From assembly GCA_958295495.1 (NCBI GenBank), contig OY282352.1, forward strand, positions 4,472,049 through 4,536,048: a stretch of DNA of 64,000 nt, written 5' to 3'. Made by a program: the position numbers and the translations under genes. The DNA is from an uncultured Latescibacterota bacterium. GTDB taxonomy: Bacteria > Latescibacterota > UBA2968 > UBA8231. The notes under the pieces are model-generated. The model had not been told where the DNA came from. It searched no databases and worked only from the letters and a program-made list of their open reading frames with translations. Of this stretch, positions 25,623 through 33,171 are shown piece after piece (position 1 is the first letter of the stretch; every line of letters starts with the position of its first letter).

Positions 25623-25934
25623 CTAGGGATTATCGCAGATTACCCTTGTCGGACTTATTGTGTCCGACCTGTGTGCGCCGCGATGTTTGGTGGAGCTGAT
25701 CGGGATCGAACCGACGACCTCAGGCTTGCAAAGCCCGCGCTCTCCCAGCTGAGCTACAGCCCCGTATCCTTGATTCCCTCCCCCTTTTAGAGCCACAAAC
25801 AAAGAGACCACGCTCCCAAGGATGACGAGGAAGCCGGTCCCCTGAATGCCGACAACCCAATGAAAACCCCGGCGAAGCTCCAGAAGGAGTTGACTCAGTT
25901 GTGCGGAAATCCCTGCTAGGGTGGGTTCGGGCAT
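25623..25934 (-). CDS. Possible small membrane protein running into tRNA-Ala
   Basis: The first 55 codons (25934 to about 25770) look protein-like: a helical start (ISAQLSQLLLELRRGFHWVV) and one membrane segment (GTGFLVILGSVVSLFVALKG). This pattern is common in small single-span hypothetical proteins. The rest of the frame is simply the tRNA-Ala gene and downstream bases translated, so the true 3' end was probably lost or replaced. Treat it as doubtful. Confidence 0.25.
   Translation of the reverse strand: MPEPTLAGISAQLSQLLLELRRGFHWVVGIQGTGFLVILGSVVSLFVALKGGGNQGYGAVAQLGERGLCKPEVVGSIPISSTKHRGAHRSDTISPTRVICDNP
25688..25763 (-). tRNA. tRNA-Ala (TGC anticodon)
   Basis: The minus strand folds as a standard 76-nt tRNA with encoded CCA. 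The acceptor stem GGGGCTG pairs with CAGCTCC and contains the G3-U70 wobble that defines tRNA-Ala. The D arm is GCTC...GAGC. The anticodon stem-loop CGGGC-TTTGCAA-GCCTG gives anticodon TGC. The T arm GTCGG-TTCGATC-CCGAT and discriminator A are present. The CCA is encoded at 25688-25690. Confidence 0.96.
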
Positions 25935-26034
25935 AACGAAGATGTTCTTTCTGTAAACTCGATTTTGAGCTTACTTCACGAGTTGAAAAAATAGGCAGCG
26001 CGACTCGCTGCGTCAACGAAATAGAGGTGAAATC

Positions 26035-27216
26035 ATGGCAGATCCCGTCGTCGTTAGTGCCCGGCGCACGGCCACGGGCCGCTTCGGCGGTGCGCTGCAA
26101 GACGCGACGGCCGCCGAGTTGGGCGGCAAGGTGCTCGCCGCGGCATTGGAGGAGTGCCAAGTGGAAGCGCGCGAAGTAGATGAAGTGCTGCTCGGCATGG
26201 TGTATCAGGGTGGGGCCGGGGCCAATCCAGCGCGCCAAGCCGCCATCGCTGCCGGGTTGCCGTACGAGGTGCCGTCGATGACGGTCAACAAACTCTGTGG
26301 CTCGGGGCTGAAGGCGATTGCGCTGGCCGCCCAGAGCCTGCGGGCCGGCGAGGCCGAGGTGGTGCTGGCCGGGGGCATGGAGAATATGAGCCAGGCACCC
26401 TACGTCCTACACGGAGCGCGGTGGGGTCAGCGGCTGGGGCACGGCCAGGTCGAGGACATGCTCCTGCTCGATGGGCTGTGGGATTGTTTTTACGACTGCC
26501 ACATGGGGATTACGGCCGAAAATTTGGCTGAAGAATACGGGATTACCCGCGCCGAGCAGGACCAATTCGCCGCGCGGAGTCAACAGCGGTGGACCCGCGC
26601 CGAGGAGCAGCAGGCATTTAAGGGCCAGATTGTGCCCATATCCATCGCGCAAAAAGGCGGGGAGACCGTCTTTGCAACAGATGAGTATCCGCGTCCCGGG
26701 ACCACGGTCGAGCAGCTAAGTCAGCTCAAACCAGCGTTCAAGAAAGATGGGACCGTGACCGCAGGCAATGCTTCGGGAATCAACGATGGAGCCGCCGCGC
26801 TGCTGTTGATGACCGCAGAAGGGGCCAAGGCGCGCGGGCTGGTGCCGCTGGCCTATGTCCGGGGAACGGCCAGTGCTGGCGTTGATCCCCGCATTATGGG
26901 CATTGGCCCGGCACCAGCGGTCCGCAAGCTGTTGGCCCAGACCGGTACCCGCCTCGAAGATATAGATCGGATCGAACTCAACGAAGCCTTTGCCGCCCAG
27001 AGCTTGGCCGTGGGCCGGGAGCTGGATTGGGACTGGGATAAGGTCAACGTCCAAGGCGGTGCCATTGCCATCGGCCACGCCGTTGGTGCCAGCGGCGCGC
27101 GCATCGCCACCACGCTTTTGCACCAGATGCAGCAGCGCAGCGTCGGGCTGGGTATAGCCGCGCTGTGCATTGGGGGGGGGATGGGCATTGCCGCGCTCTT
27201 CGAGCGAGTGGAATAA
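26035..27216 (+). CDS. Acetyl-CoA C-acetyltransferase (thiolase)
   Basis: This 393-residue biosynthetic-type thiolase condenses or cleaves acyl-CoA. The nucleophile Cys88 lies in NKLCGSGLKA. The GNASGINDGAAALLLM loop, the catalytic His in GGAIAIGHAVGASGAR near residue 350 and the second Cys in ALCIGGGMGIA near 380 are all present. Length and motifs match PhaA/AtoB-type enzymes. It stands alone, with no adjacent beta-oxidation or PHB genes. ATG 26035 follows GAGGTG. It converges on ssb across a strong GC hairpin. Confidence 0.93.
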   Translation: MADPVVVSARRTATGRFGGALQDATAAELGGKVLAAALEECQVEAREVDEVLLGMVYQGGAGANPARQAAIAAGLPYEVPSMTVNKLCGSGLKAIALAAQSLRAGEAEVVLAGGMENMSQAPYVLHGARWGQRLGHGQVEDMLLLDGLWDCFYDCHMGITAENLAEEYGITRAEQDQFAARSQQRWTRAEEQQAFKGQIVPISIAQKGGETVFATDEYPRPGTTVEQLSQLKPAFKKDGTVTAGNASGINDGAAALLLMTAEGAKARGLVPLAYVRGTASAGVDPRIMGIGPAPAVRKLLAQTGTRLEDIDRIELNEAFAAQSLAVGRELDWDWDKVNVQGGAIAIGHAVGASGARIATTLLHQMQQRSVGLGIAALCIGGGMGIAALFERVE

Positions 27217-27274
27217 GCGCGGGCCGGGCGCGGCGCGTCTCGTTCGTCCGCCGACTGCACCCGCCGGCCCGCGC
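27217..27274. terminator. GC-rich hairpin between convergent thiolase and ssb genes
   Basis: The 11-base arms GCGCGGGCCGG (27217-27227) and CCGGCCCGCGC (27264-27274) are perfectly complementary around a 36-base loop. The hairpin begins right after the thiolase stop codon and ends 11 bases before the ssb stop. There is no T-run, so it may be a bidirectional, Rho-aided or transcript-end stabilising structure. Confidence 0.45.
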
Positions 27275-27285
27275 ACATTCCTTGC

Positions 27286-27672
27286 TCAAGCGACTCGGAG
27301 GGCGGTTTCTTCCCGCGCGTCTTCCTCTTCTCTTTCCAGAACTTGCAGGTTCCGCACCTGCACTTGGATGCGGAAGCGGGGCTGGTCGTTGTCGTCGCGC
27401 CAAGAGTGGCTTTGCAGGCGGCCGGTGATAAAGACCGGCGTACCCTTGTGCAGGCGTTTGGCCAAGGTCTCGGCGGCTTTCTGCCAGAGGACGATGTCGA
27501 AGAAGGAGGTCTCCTCTTGCCACTCTTGATTGCGGTCGCGATAGGAGCGGTTGACGGCGACCCGCCCCCGCAGGCGGGCGGCACCGTTGTCCATGAAGCG
27601 GAAGTCGGGGTCTTGCACCAAGCGGCCGCTGAGGGCGACTTGATTGATGTTGGGCATCCTTAAGGTCGGCAT
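27286..27672 (-). CDS. ssb: Single-stranded DNA-binding protein, short form
   Basis: This 128-residue OB-fold protein of the SSB family reads MPNINQVALSGRLVQDPDFRF, then RVAVNRSYRDRNQEWQEETSFFDIVLWQKAAETLAKRLHKGTPVFITGRLQ. It ends in a short charged tail (EREEEDAREETALRVA). It lacks the acidic linker and the DDDIPF-like tip that recruits repair and replication proteins, so it may be an accessory SSB rather than the main replicative one. The frame is open upstream to 27765, but ATG 27672 has an AGGAGGA site and is the better start. It is divergent from the methylase gene. Confidence 0.88.
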   Translation of the reverse strand: MPTLRMPNINQVALSGRLVQDPDFRFMDNGAARLRGRVAVNRSYRDRNQEWQEETSFFDIVLWQKAAETLAKRLHKGTPVFITGRLQSHSWRDDNDQPRFRIQVQVRNLQVLEREEEDAREETALRVA

Positions 27673-27860
27673 GGGGTTCCTCCTGATAGATGAACGTAAA
27701 TGAGTGAGTGAGGCGTCCGTTGGCGGGCCGCATGACCATAGCGTTAGCATAAAGTGTGCCAGCAAGCCGCCTAGGCACCCAATGGTTTGTTCGGCAATTT
27801 GTTATATGGGTTGCTTGACGAGCCGCGACAAGAGGCTACTGCCCCAAATGGGATACACTG

Positions 27861-29327
27861 ATGAGTAACGAGGGAAACGCGAAAACCCTAGCGCAGCACT
27901 TTACACCCGCAGCAGTCGCGCAGCTAGCTTGGGATGCGGTGCGCACTCTGGCGGGAAAAGAGTTGGGTGCTGGCGCGCGCGTGGTTGATCCAGCGGCGGG
28001 CGAAGGGGCGTTGTTAGCCGTCGTCGGGCGAGCCTATCAGACTACGGGCATTGAGATCGACGAGGGCCTAGTTGAGCGGGGGCGCAGTCAGGCAGATCGC
28101 TTTTACACCGGAGACGGCTTGCTCGGCACCTTTCCCGCGGTGGTGGACGAGTCGTTCGATTGCGTGTTGGCCAACCCGCCTTTTGGCAAGTTGGGGCCGA
28201 TGCTGCCCTTGTTGGGAACGGATGGTCCCCGTCGGCTCGCCTTGCGCTTTAGGCTACTCGATAGACAAAAGCAGATGCGCGCTTTCCCGGTGGAGTCGCT
28301 TTTTGTCGAGCGCGCACTGCAACTGACCCGGCCCGCTGGTTGGATGGCCCTGATATTGCCCGAGGGATTCCTCGCCAATGCCCGGCAGCAGGGTGTGCGC
28401 GACTGGTTGCTCGCACGCGCTGAGGTGCGGGCTGTCGTCGCCCTGCCCGGGGCCTTCGACAAAGTGCAGACGGCCTTAGTCGTCTTGCGCCGCGGCCAAC
28501 CACAGGCCCGGGCCAAGGCGCGGCTGATCGCGCCGCTCGGGAAGAGACCGAGCGTGGAGCAGTACGCGCAGCGCACCCAGCTCTTGCTCGGCGCACCGAG
28601 TAGCCGCGGACCAGAGGCCGCGCTCCTGAGCGTAGGGCAGCGCGCGCTGCATGCCCGGCGTTGGGACCCTCGCTTCTGGCAAGGGCGCGTAGCTGTGCGT
28701 CGCTTGGCGGGCCGCTTGCAACTGGTCCCATTGGGGGAGTATATCTGCCATTTGACGTACGGGCCGATTGTCACGGGCAGACGCCCTCAGCACGTAGAGG
28801 CCGGAGTGCCGGTCATCCGGCAGGGCGACCTCGCCGAAACCGGGCTCGACGAGCGTGCGCTCTTGTGCGTCGCGCCCGCTGGCGCGCACGATCCACCGCG
28901 CAGCCGCGTGCGCCCCGGGGACTTGCTGTTGTCGCGATCTGGGGCCGGGGCCTTGGGCCGGAACCGCCTCGCGGTATATTTGGGGAGCGGGCCGGCTAAT
29001 GTGGGTTGTTTTGTCGATTTGATCCGCTTGGAGGGGCTCAATCCGTTTTACGCTTGGTTTTTCTTAAAGACGCGGCTGGGACGCGAGCAGATCGCCGCGC
29101 AAGCCAATGGAGTGGGAACGCCGAATATCAGCTTTGGCGAAATTCGCGCGTTGCAGATTGCGGCCTTGCCCTTGGCCTATCAGGAGGTGCTCGAAAGGCG
29201 CTATCGGGAGCAAGTGTGGCCCCTGCACTGCCGCCGCGAGCGGACAGAATTTCGCGCTGAGGCAGAGCAGCGCTTCTGCGCCATCGTCGGCGATCTAGAA
29301 GACCATTTGCAGACGCGACGCCAATAG
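27861..29327 (+). CDS. N6-adenine DNA methylase fused to a specificity-like domain
   Basis: The product is 488 residues. The first half is a gamma-class N6-adenine methyltransferase: TLAQHFTPAAVAQLAW, SAM motif VVDPAAGEGALL (residues 41-52) and catalytic NPPF (105-108). The second half resembles one HsdS target-recognition domain with a helical spacer: PLGEYICHLTYGPIVTGRRP, VPVIRQGDLAETGLDE, then ARVRPGDLLLSRSGAGALGR-like and FFLKTRLGREQIAAQANG segments. That organisation is of the type IIG or type I M-S fusion kind but without a nuclease domain. No restriction gene is adjacent, so it may be an orphan methylase. Confidence 0.82.
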   Translation: MSNEGNAKTLAQHFTPAAVAQLAWDAVRTLAGKELGAGARVVDPAAGEGALLAVVGRAYQTTGIEIDEGLVERGRSQADRFYTGDGLLGTFPAVVDESFDCVLANPPFGKLGPMLPLLGTDGPRRLALRFRLLDRQKQMRAFPVESLFVERALQLTRPAGWMALILPEGFLANARQQGVRDWLLARAEVRAVVALPGAFDKVQTALVVLRRGQPQARAKARLIAPLGKRPSVEQYAQRTQLLLGAPSSRGPEAALLSVGQRALHARRWDPRFWQGRVAVRRLAGRLQLVPLGEYICHLTYGPIVTGRRPQHVEAGVPVIRQGDLAETGLDERALLCVAPAGAHDPPRSRVRPGDLLLSRSGAGALGRNRLAVYLGSGPANVGCFVDLIRLEGLNPFYAWFFLKTRLGREQIAAQANGVGTPNISFGEIRALQIAALPLAYQEVLERRYREQVWPLHCRRERTEFRAEAEQRFCAIVGDLEDHLQTRRQ

Positions 29328-29390
29328 GTACATATCTAGGTCATTCGATCCTCATGTAGCTCTATCGCCAACGCCCATCGAATCGTATTA

Positions 29391-29482
29391 TTAACTGACG
29401 TTACGCACGGGTATGGGATGTTGTTCACGCCTGAAGGCGAGACAGCATCCCATACCTAGGGTCCTATGCGTAACCTCAGTTA
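29391..29482. repeat. 92-bp palindromic element with shared terminal repeats (MITE-like)
   Basis: The outer arms TAACTGACGTTACGCA (29392-29407) and TGCGTAACCTCAGTTA (29467-29482) match at 15 of 16 paired positions. Inside lie a perfect 11-base stem GGTATGGGATG/CATCCCATACC (29410-29420, 29446-29456) and a CGCC-TGAA-GGCG hairpin (29428-29439). The outer arm recurs at 30903-30932, 31171-31186 (degenerate), 32878 and 33146, marking a family of terminal inverted repeats. Confidence 0.75.
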
Positions 29483-29989
29483 TTCTCCTAAGAGGCGGTC
29501 TTAACCCGTTTTGCTGATCGTCTGTCCTAATAAGTCGCCCCCAAGAGAAAGGGATGATTAGGACACTAAAAAGTCAGATCGGTCTTACACCTCGCGTCGG
29601 GCCGCAGGGCTCCTTGGGGTGGAGGGCAAGTTGGCTGGTTGGCCGCGCAGAATCGACAGTCGAAATTGAGCTGTCGCGATTGAAGTAGGGGCACGGACGA
29701 AAGTTCAGCATTGCAGCCGACAGCCGATCGCTTGTGTCGTCATAGCGACAGGCGCATACAGGGCCGTAAAACAGGGGTTGCGTTGCTCGCATCTTTTGGA
29801 CTTCCGGGTCGTCTAGTCCCTAAAGGTGTCATCTATGTGTCGCGCCCGATACAGTCGAACCCCGCCCCGCCCCGTCCGCCCCTCTGTGCTGCCGCCTTGG
29901 CATGGATATTGCAGGCCGTAGGAACAAACGTTACGCGGTCGGCTCCCCGTGGAACGGCCCTGTGGTCTCCCCTATCCAAGGCATGGCTT
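29483..29989. other. Non-coding stretch upstream of the Rpn-type gene
   Basis: About 500 bases follow the palindromic element without a convincing gene. Open frames exist on both strands but lack starts with ribosome-binding sites, recognisable domains or protein-like composition. The plus-strand frame of the downstream gene stays open back to 29711, but its extra 93 codons look non-coding. Confidence 0.5.
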
Positions 29990-30895
29990 ATGGCCGAATT
30001 TGATACCATCGCCAAGCACCTCATCCACACCTACCCGGCCGACTTCGTCCGCTTCGCCCTGCAACGCGACGACCTCGAGGTGCTCGACATCATCGACACC
30101 GAGCAACCCACCGTCGAAACCCACCGCACCGACAGCCTCATCCGCGTGCGCCTCGGAGACGGCGAGGAGGCGTTGGTCCATCACGAATTTCAAACCACCG
30201 ATAGCAGCCCGCCCATGCCCCGCCGCATGGCCGGCTATGTCGGGCGCGGCATTGAGCAGTACGGCTTGCCGTTCTGCTCCATCGTCATCTATTTGCGCCC
30301 AGCGGCCGGCCGGCGTGATCCGGGACATTACCTCCAAGAGCGGCACGGCTTCCGCGTGCTGGTGCAATACCAAGTGATTCGGCTGAGTGAACTCGAAGGC
30401 CAACGCATGCTCGACGAGGGGCCTGCGGGCTTGCTGCCGTTTGCGCCGTTGATGCAGCGACCGGCCGGATTAGATGCGGAAGCGTGGTTGCGTCGGTGCG
30501 TTCAGGCGACCGAGGCGGTGGTGGTGGCCGAGGCGGTTAAGATTGACCTTTTGGGGGGCTTGGCTATCTTGAGTGGGTTGGAGTATGGGTCGGCCACCAT
30601 TCGTAGTATTCTATCCGAGGAGGGTCTCATGGATGCGATTATGCGCGAGTCATCGTTTGCCCAATACATCATAGAGCAAGGCATGGAGCAAGGCATAGAG
30701 CAAGGCGAAAGAAAAAGTACGCTCGCAGCTATTGTCGAAGTCTTGGAGATTCGCTTTGGGCTGAGCACGGCGCATCCTCTAGCGGACCGCATAGCCGCTA
30801 TCGACGATGTGCCGCACCTCAAGCAGTTGCATCGGGCGGCCATCCAGATGCCCACGCTCGAAGCCTTCAGACACCTGTTAGACGCCGACGAGTAG
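29990..30895 (+). CDS. Rpn/YhgA-type PD-(D/E)XK nuclease (recombination-promoting/putative transposase family)
   Basis: This 301-residue protein of the Rpn family opens MAEFDTIAKHLIHTYPADFVRF. The nuclease core is visible as an Asp in THRTDSLIRVRL and an E-x-Q variant of the catalytic E-x-K in ALVHHEFQTTDS. GYVGRGIEQYGLPFCSIVIYLRP follows. The C-terminal part has EQGMEQGIEQGERKSTLAAI repeats and a DUF4351-like ending (LEIRFGLSTAHPLADRIAAID). Family members nick DNA and stimulate RecA-independent recombination in E. coli. ATG 29990 starts at the conserved N-terminus. The gene is bracketed by copies of the TAACTGACGTTACGC repeat, at 29392 and 30917. Confidence 0.8.
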   Translation: MAEFDTIAKHLIHTYPADFVRFALQRDDLEVLDIIDTEQPTVETHRTDSLIRVRLGDGEEALVHHEFQTTDSSPPMPRRMAGYVGRGIEQYGLPFCSIVIYLRPAAGRRDPGHYLQERHGFRVLVQYQVIRLSELEGQRMLDEGPAGLLPFAPLMQRPAGLDAEAWLRRCVQATEAVVVAEAVKIDLLGGLAILSGLEYGSATIRSILSEEGLMDAIMRESSFAQYIIEQGMEQGIEQGERKSTLAAIVEVLEIRFGLSTAHPLADRIAAIDDVPHLKQLHRAAIQMPTLEAFRHLLDADE

Positions 30896-30902
30896 GGCCA
30901 CC

Positions 30903-30932
30903 GCGTAACATCAGTTATTAACTGACGTTACG
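30903..30932. repeat. Back-to-back terminal repeats
   Basis: GCGTAACATCAGTTA (30903-30917) is followed at once by TAACTGACGTTACGC-type sequence (30917-30932). The two outward-facing ends meet, as where one element closes and another opens. The left one could pair with 29392, enclosing the Rpn-type gene. The right one could pair with 31171-31186. Confidence 0.65.
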
Positions 30933-31186
30933 CCGCCTTATGCAGGATCTGCCGCTTGCGGCAGGTCGAACCGTCGCCCGCCGTCCTTCCCGCGAAAGCG
31001 GGCTTCACCGCGCCTTTAGGCGTGACATCCAGCCCAGCGCCCTAGCCTCAAACGGGCCTTGCTGGATGCCTGCTTTCGCCGGCATGACACCAGGGCCACA
31101 CCCTACACCAAGTGTGCGCACGAAGCGGCCCCCCGGCCTTCGCAGGGGCCGGCGCGGCCAAGGCCGAGAGTGCGGAACGTCAGGTA
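30917..31186. mobile_element. Possible 270-bp MITE
   Basis: It is bounded by TAACTGACGTTACGCC-type sequence on the left and TGCGGAACGTCAGGTA on the right (14 of 16 bases match as an inverted repeat). It has no coding capacity. It contains a nested GC-rich repeat. The right end is degenerate, so the boundary is tentative. Confidence 0.35.
30986..31090. repeat. Dispersed GC-rich palindromic repeat (CCCGCGAAAGCGGG type)
   Basis: CCCGCGAAAGCGGG (near 30989) followed about 65 bases later by CTGGATGCCTGCTTTCGCCGG and CATGAC resembles a class of interspersed repeats seen in many GC-rich genomes. In these, a CCCGCGAAAGCGGG hairpin faces a CTGGATGCCxGCTTTCGC half. Only one copy occurs in this window. 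Confidence 0.35.
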
Positions 31187-31247
31187 TGTATTAAAAAGAT
31201 AATATGCCAGCGTCTAAGCGGCACAAGTTTGACGACATAGCTCTATC

Positions 31248-31747
31248 TTGTACTCCCGTTTGTCCTCGGACGATCTGATCCACGCCGAGCGGCTCGCTGG
31301 CCCGGTGTCCGATCAGATCGACGCCGGAATCGCCTTCGTCGCCCGTTTCATGCAAACAGGGGACTCCCCCCAGTACGACATCGAGGTGGTTGACGAGGCC
31401 ATTGTCAACGCGGTGGCCACCGCGACGAGGCCATTGCCGGCGCGAAAATCCGCCTGTTCCTGTTTGCCGACCGGCTGGAGTTGTATAGCCCCGGCAAGTT
31501 GCCCAACACCATCGCGATCGACGATATGGCCTACCGCACGTTCACCCGCAATCAGCTCTTGGTGTGCTTCCTGTCGCGGATTCGCAGCAAGCGCACCGGG
31601 CAGGTATTCCTCGAATCGCGCGGCGAAGGGGTGCGGAAAATTCTGGAGGATGGCGAAGCGCACTCAGGCCGACGCCCAAAGTACGAGCTATTCGGCGATG
31701 AGCTTCGCTTGACGTTGTGGGCCAAGGGAGTGCCAGCGGCCACCTGA
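31248..31747 (+). pseudogene. Remnant of an AlbA_2/HATPase_c_4 (Schlafen-AlbA-type) ATP-binding protein
   Basis: Two frames together spell the C-terminal half of a family of ATP-binding transcriptional regulators or RecG-like proteins. Frame one (31248 to about 31425) reads VSDQIDAGIAFVARFMQTGD and EVVDEAIVNAVA. Frame two then reads AIAGAKIRLFLFADRLELYS, PGKLPNTIAIDDMAYRTF and ESRGEGVRKILEDGEAHSG, ending at 31747. The sequence AVAHRDY that should join them is scrambled near 31420, so there is a frameshift. The N-terminal AlbA_2 domain is absent. Confidence 0.7.
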
Positions 31748-32182
31748 TCTTCTGGCGTATCGACGAGTGCTTGGCAGGCCCCGCTCGTCGTAAGTACCTA
31801 GGCATCTTGCCCTATCGAGGGAGGACAGAACGATTCCCGCTCTACAGGATGGATCAGCAGCCAATTCGGCACCAGTTGAGGAGCGGTGAAGATGAGGTGG
31901 ACAATCGGCCTGCTCGCCTCGTGCTGTCGCGGCTCCTCGAGCACGGCCAATTATGCGTACCAAGCCGAAATCGACGCGGCGCTGGGCATCGGCTAACGCA
32001 TTTCCGTCTGCGGCGGGGTCGCGCTCTAGTGGCCAACAGGCTAAACTCGGCGATGGACCATTTGACGAAACCGTTGGTCTGAACATGCCGAGAGCCATCG
32101 CGTGGGTGCAGACCCGACCGCGGCTGAATACGCCTCAAGGTGGGCTTGCAGCAGGCTCTTATACAAGCAAGCGTAAATTTTC
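31748..32182. other. Intergenic region without recognised gene
   Basis: About 430 bases follow the broken ATP-binding gene. Open frames exist on both strands, but none has a recognisable domain, a ribosome-binding site or a protein-like pattern. It is probably decayed coding sequence. Confidence 0.4.
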
Positions 32183-32210
32183 TTGACGCGTTGTTTTTAT
32201 GGCGTATGTT
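32183..32210 (+). promoter_or_regulatory. Candidate sigma70-type promoter for the WD40/FlgD-tail gene
   Basis: TTGACG (32183-32188), a 16-base spacer and TATGTT (32205-32210) match the consensus at 5/6 and 4/6 positions. It lies in an AT-rich stretch 127 bases upstream of ATG 32337. A GAAGGAGAG ribosome-binding site precedes that start. Confidence 0.45.
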
Positions 32211-32336
32211 GAGCATTCCATATCAGACAGGGGCCTTGCTGCGGTGGCCAGGCCCTGTTGGGTGCTTGGAGTCATTGCTGATTCCATATTTCGTAAGTCA
32301 TTAAAAAACAGTATTCAACCGAAGGAGAGTCTTTAG

Positions 32337-32873
32337 ATGAAACAGCCTCGATTGTTCAATCTCGTCCCCTTGTTGGTCGTGGTTCTGTTGGTGCAGGACA
32401 GCCGCGCTCAGGACACGCTTGAAGGGCATACGAGGACTGTCTCTTCGGTTTCGTTTTCGCCGGATGGGACGCTACTGGCGTCCGGGTCTGATGATAAAAC
32501 GGTTCTGCTGTGGGATGTATCCGAGTCGATGGGGACGATGGACGCCGTTGCGGCCAAGGCGTTGAGCGGTCTGCCCACCGAACCCCAGTTGCAGCAAAAC
32601 GCGCCCAATCCGTTCAACAGCCAGACCATCCTCCCCTACTTTTTGCCGAAATCTGGTCCAGCGCGTCTAGAAGTGTTCACCGTGACCGGGCAACGGGTGG
32701 CGGTGTTGCGCGAGGGGCCGCAGCAGGCGGGCTACCACCGCTTCCACTGGAATGCCCGCGACGCCGAGGGCCGCCCCTTGGCCAGCGGCATGTACCTGTA
32801 CAGAACTGGTGACCGCCGAGGGCGTTTTGACGCGCAAGCTCGTCCTGCTGCGATAAAGATTATGCCTTACTGA
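32337..32873 (+). CDS. Secreted WD40-repeat protein with FlgD/T9SS-like C-terminal domain, shortened and frameshifted
   Basis: The product is 178 residues. A signal peptide (FNLVPLLVVVLLVQDSRAQD) is followed by a single WD40 blade (LEGHTRTVSSVSFSPDGTLLASGSDDKTVLLWDV). A C-terminal FlgD-Ig or T9SS-sorting-like module follows: NAPNPFNSQTILPYFLP, ARLEVFTVTGQRVAVLREG, HWNARDAEGRPLASGMYLYR. Intact relatives have many WD40 blades, so the propeller seems collapsed to one. After MYLYR the frame is shifted: one extra A near 32813 gives TGDRRGRF..., while the next frame reads VTAEGVLTRKLVLLR and a stop at 32854-32856, the normal ending. A MITE begins 5 bases after this gene. Confidence 0.7.
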   Translation: MKQPRLFNLVPLLVVVLLVQDSRAQDTLEGHTRTVSSVSFSPDGTLLASGSDDKTVLLWDVSESMGTMDAVAAKALSGLPTEPQLQQNAPNPFNSQTILPYFLPKSGPARLEVFTVTGQRVAVLREGPQQAGYHRFHWNARDAEGRPLASGMYLYRTGDRRGRFDAQARPAAIKIMPY

Positions 32874-32877
32874 TGTT

Positions 32878-33163
32878 ACTGACGTTACGCAGTTCATCCT
32901 TTTCGGTTATCTTTCCGGTATGGACCAACAATTCTTAGCCTTATATAGCGATTATCTGCTCCGTTCGTTTGGGGTCGCCGACCAAGCGCGAACGCACGCA
33001 AAGCAATCCCTGTTTTATGGCTATTTATGCCGCCGGTCGCTTGGAGAGCTTGCGGATCAAACATCGACGCAATCACGTTGCCTTGCGGTCTCGACTCTAT
33101 CTCAAGGCCATTCGATGTGCCTTCGATGAACTACAAAGGCTAAAAACTGCGTAACGTCAGTTA
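32878..33163 (+). mobile_element. MITE derived from an IS4-like insertion sequence
   Basis: The terminal repeats ACTGACGTTACGCAGTT (32878-32894) and AACTGCGTAACGTCAGT (33145-33161) are perfectly inverted. Just inside the left end, ATG 32920 begins MDQQFLALYSDYLLRSFG, the N-terminus of IS4-type transposases. In another frame towards the right end, AIYAAGRLESLRIKHRRNHV and LYLKAIRCAFDELQRLKTA give the C-terminus. The DDE core is missing, so this is a non-autonomous deletion derivative of about 285 bases. Its ends match those at 29392 and 30917. Confidence 0.8.
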
Positions 33164-33171
33164 TTAATACC

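Noticed and set aside
25691..25763. Protein-like string VAQLGERGLCKPEVVGSIPISST
   Set aside because: This is a well-known false protein made by translating a tRNA-Ala gene, so it was not called as coding.
29574..29792. 72-codon minus-strand frame
   Set aside because: No ribosome-binding site, domain or protein-like pattern was seen; it is left as non-coding.
31717..32082. 121-codon plus-strand frame
   Set aside because: It is Arg-rich, overlaps the end of a pseudogene and matches no family. It was considered decayed sequence.
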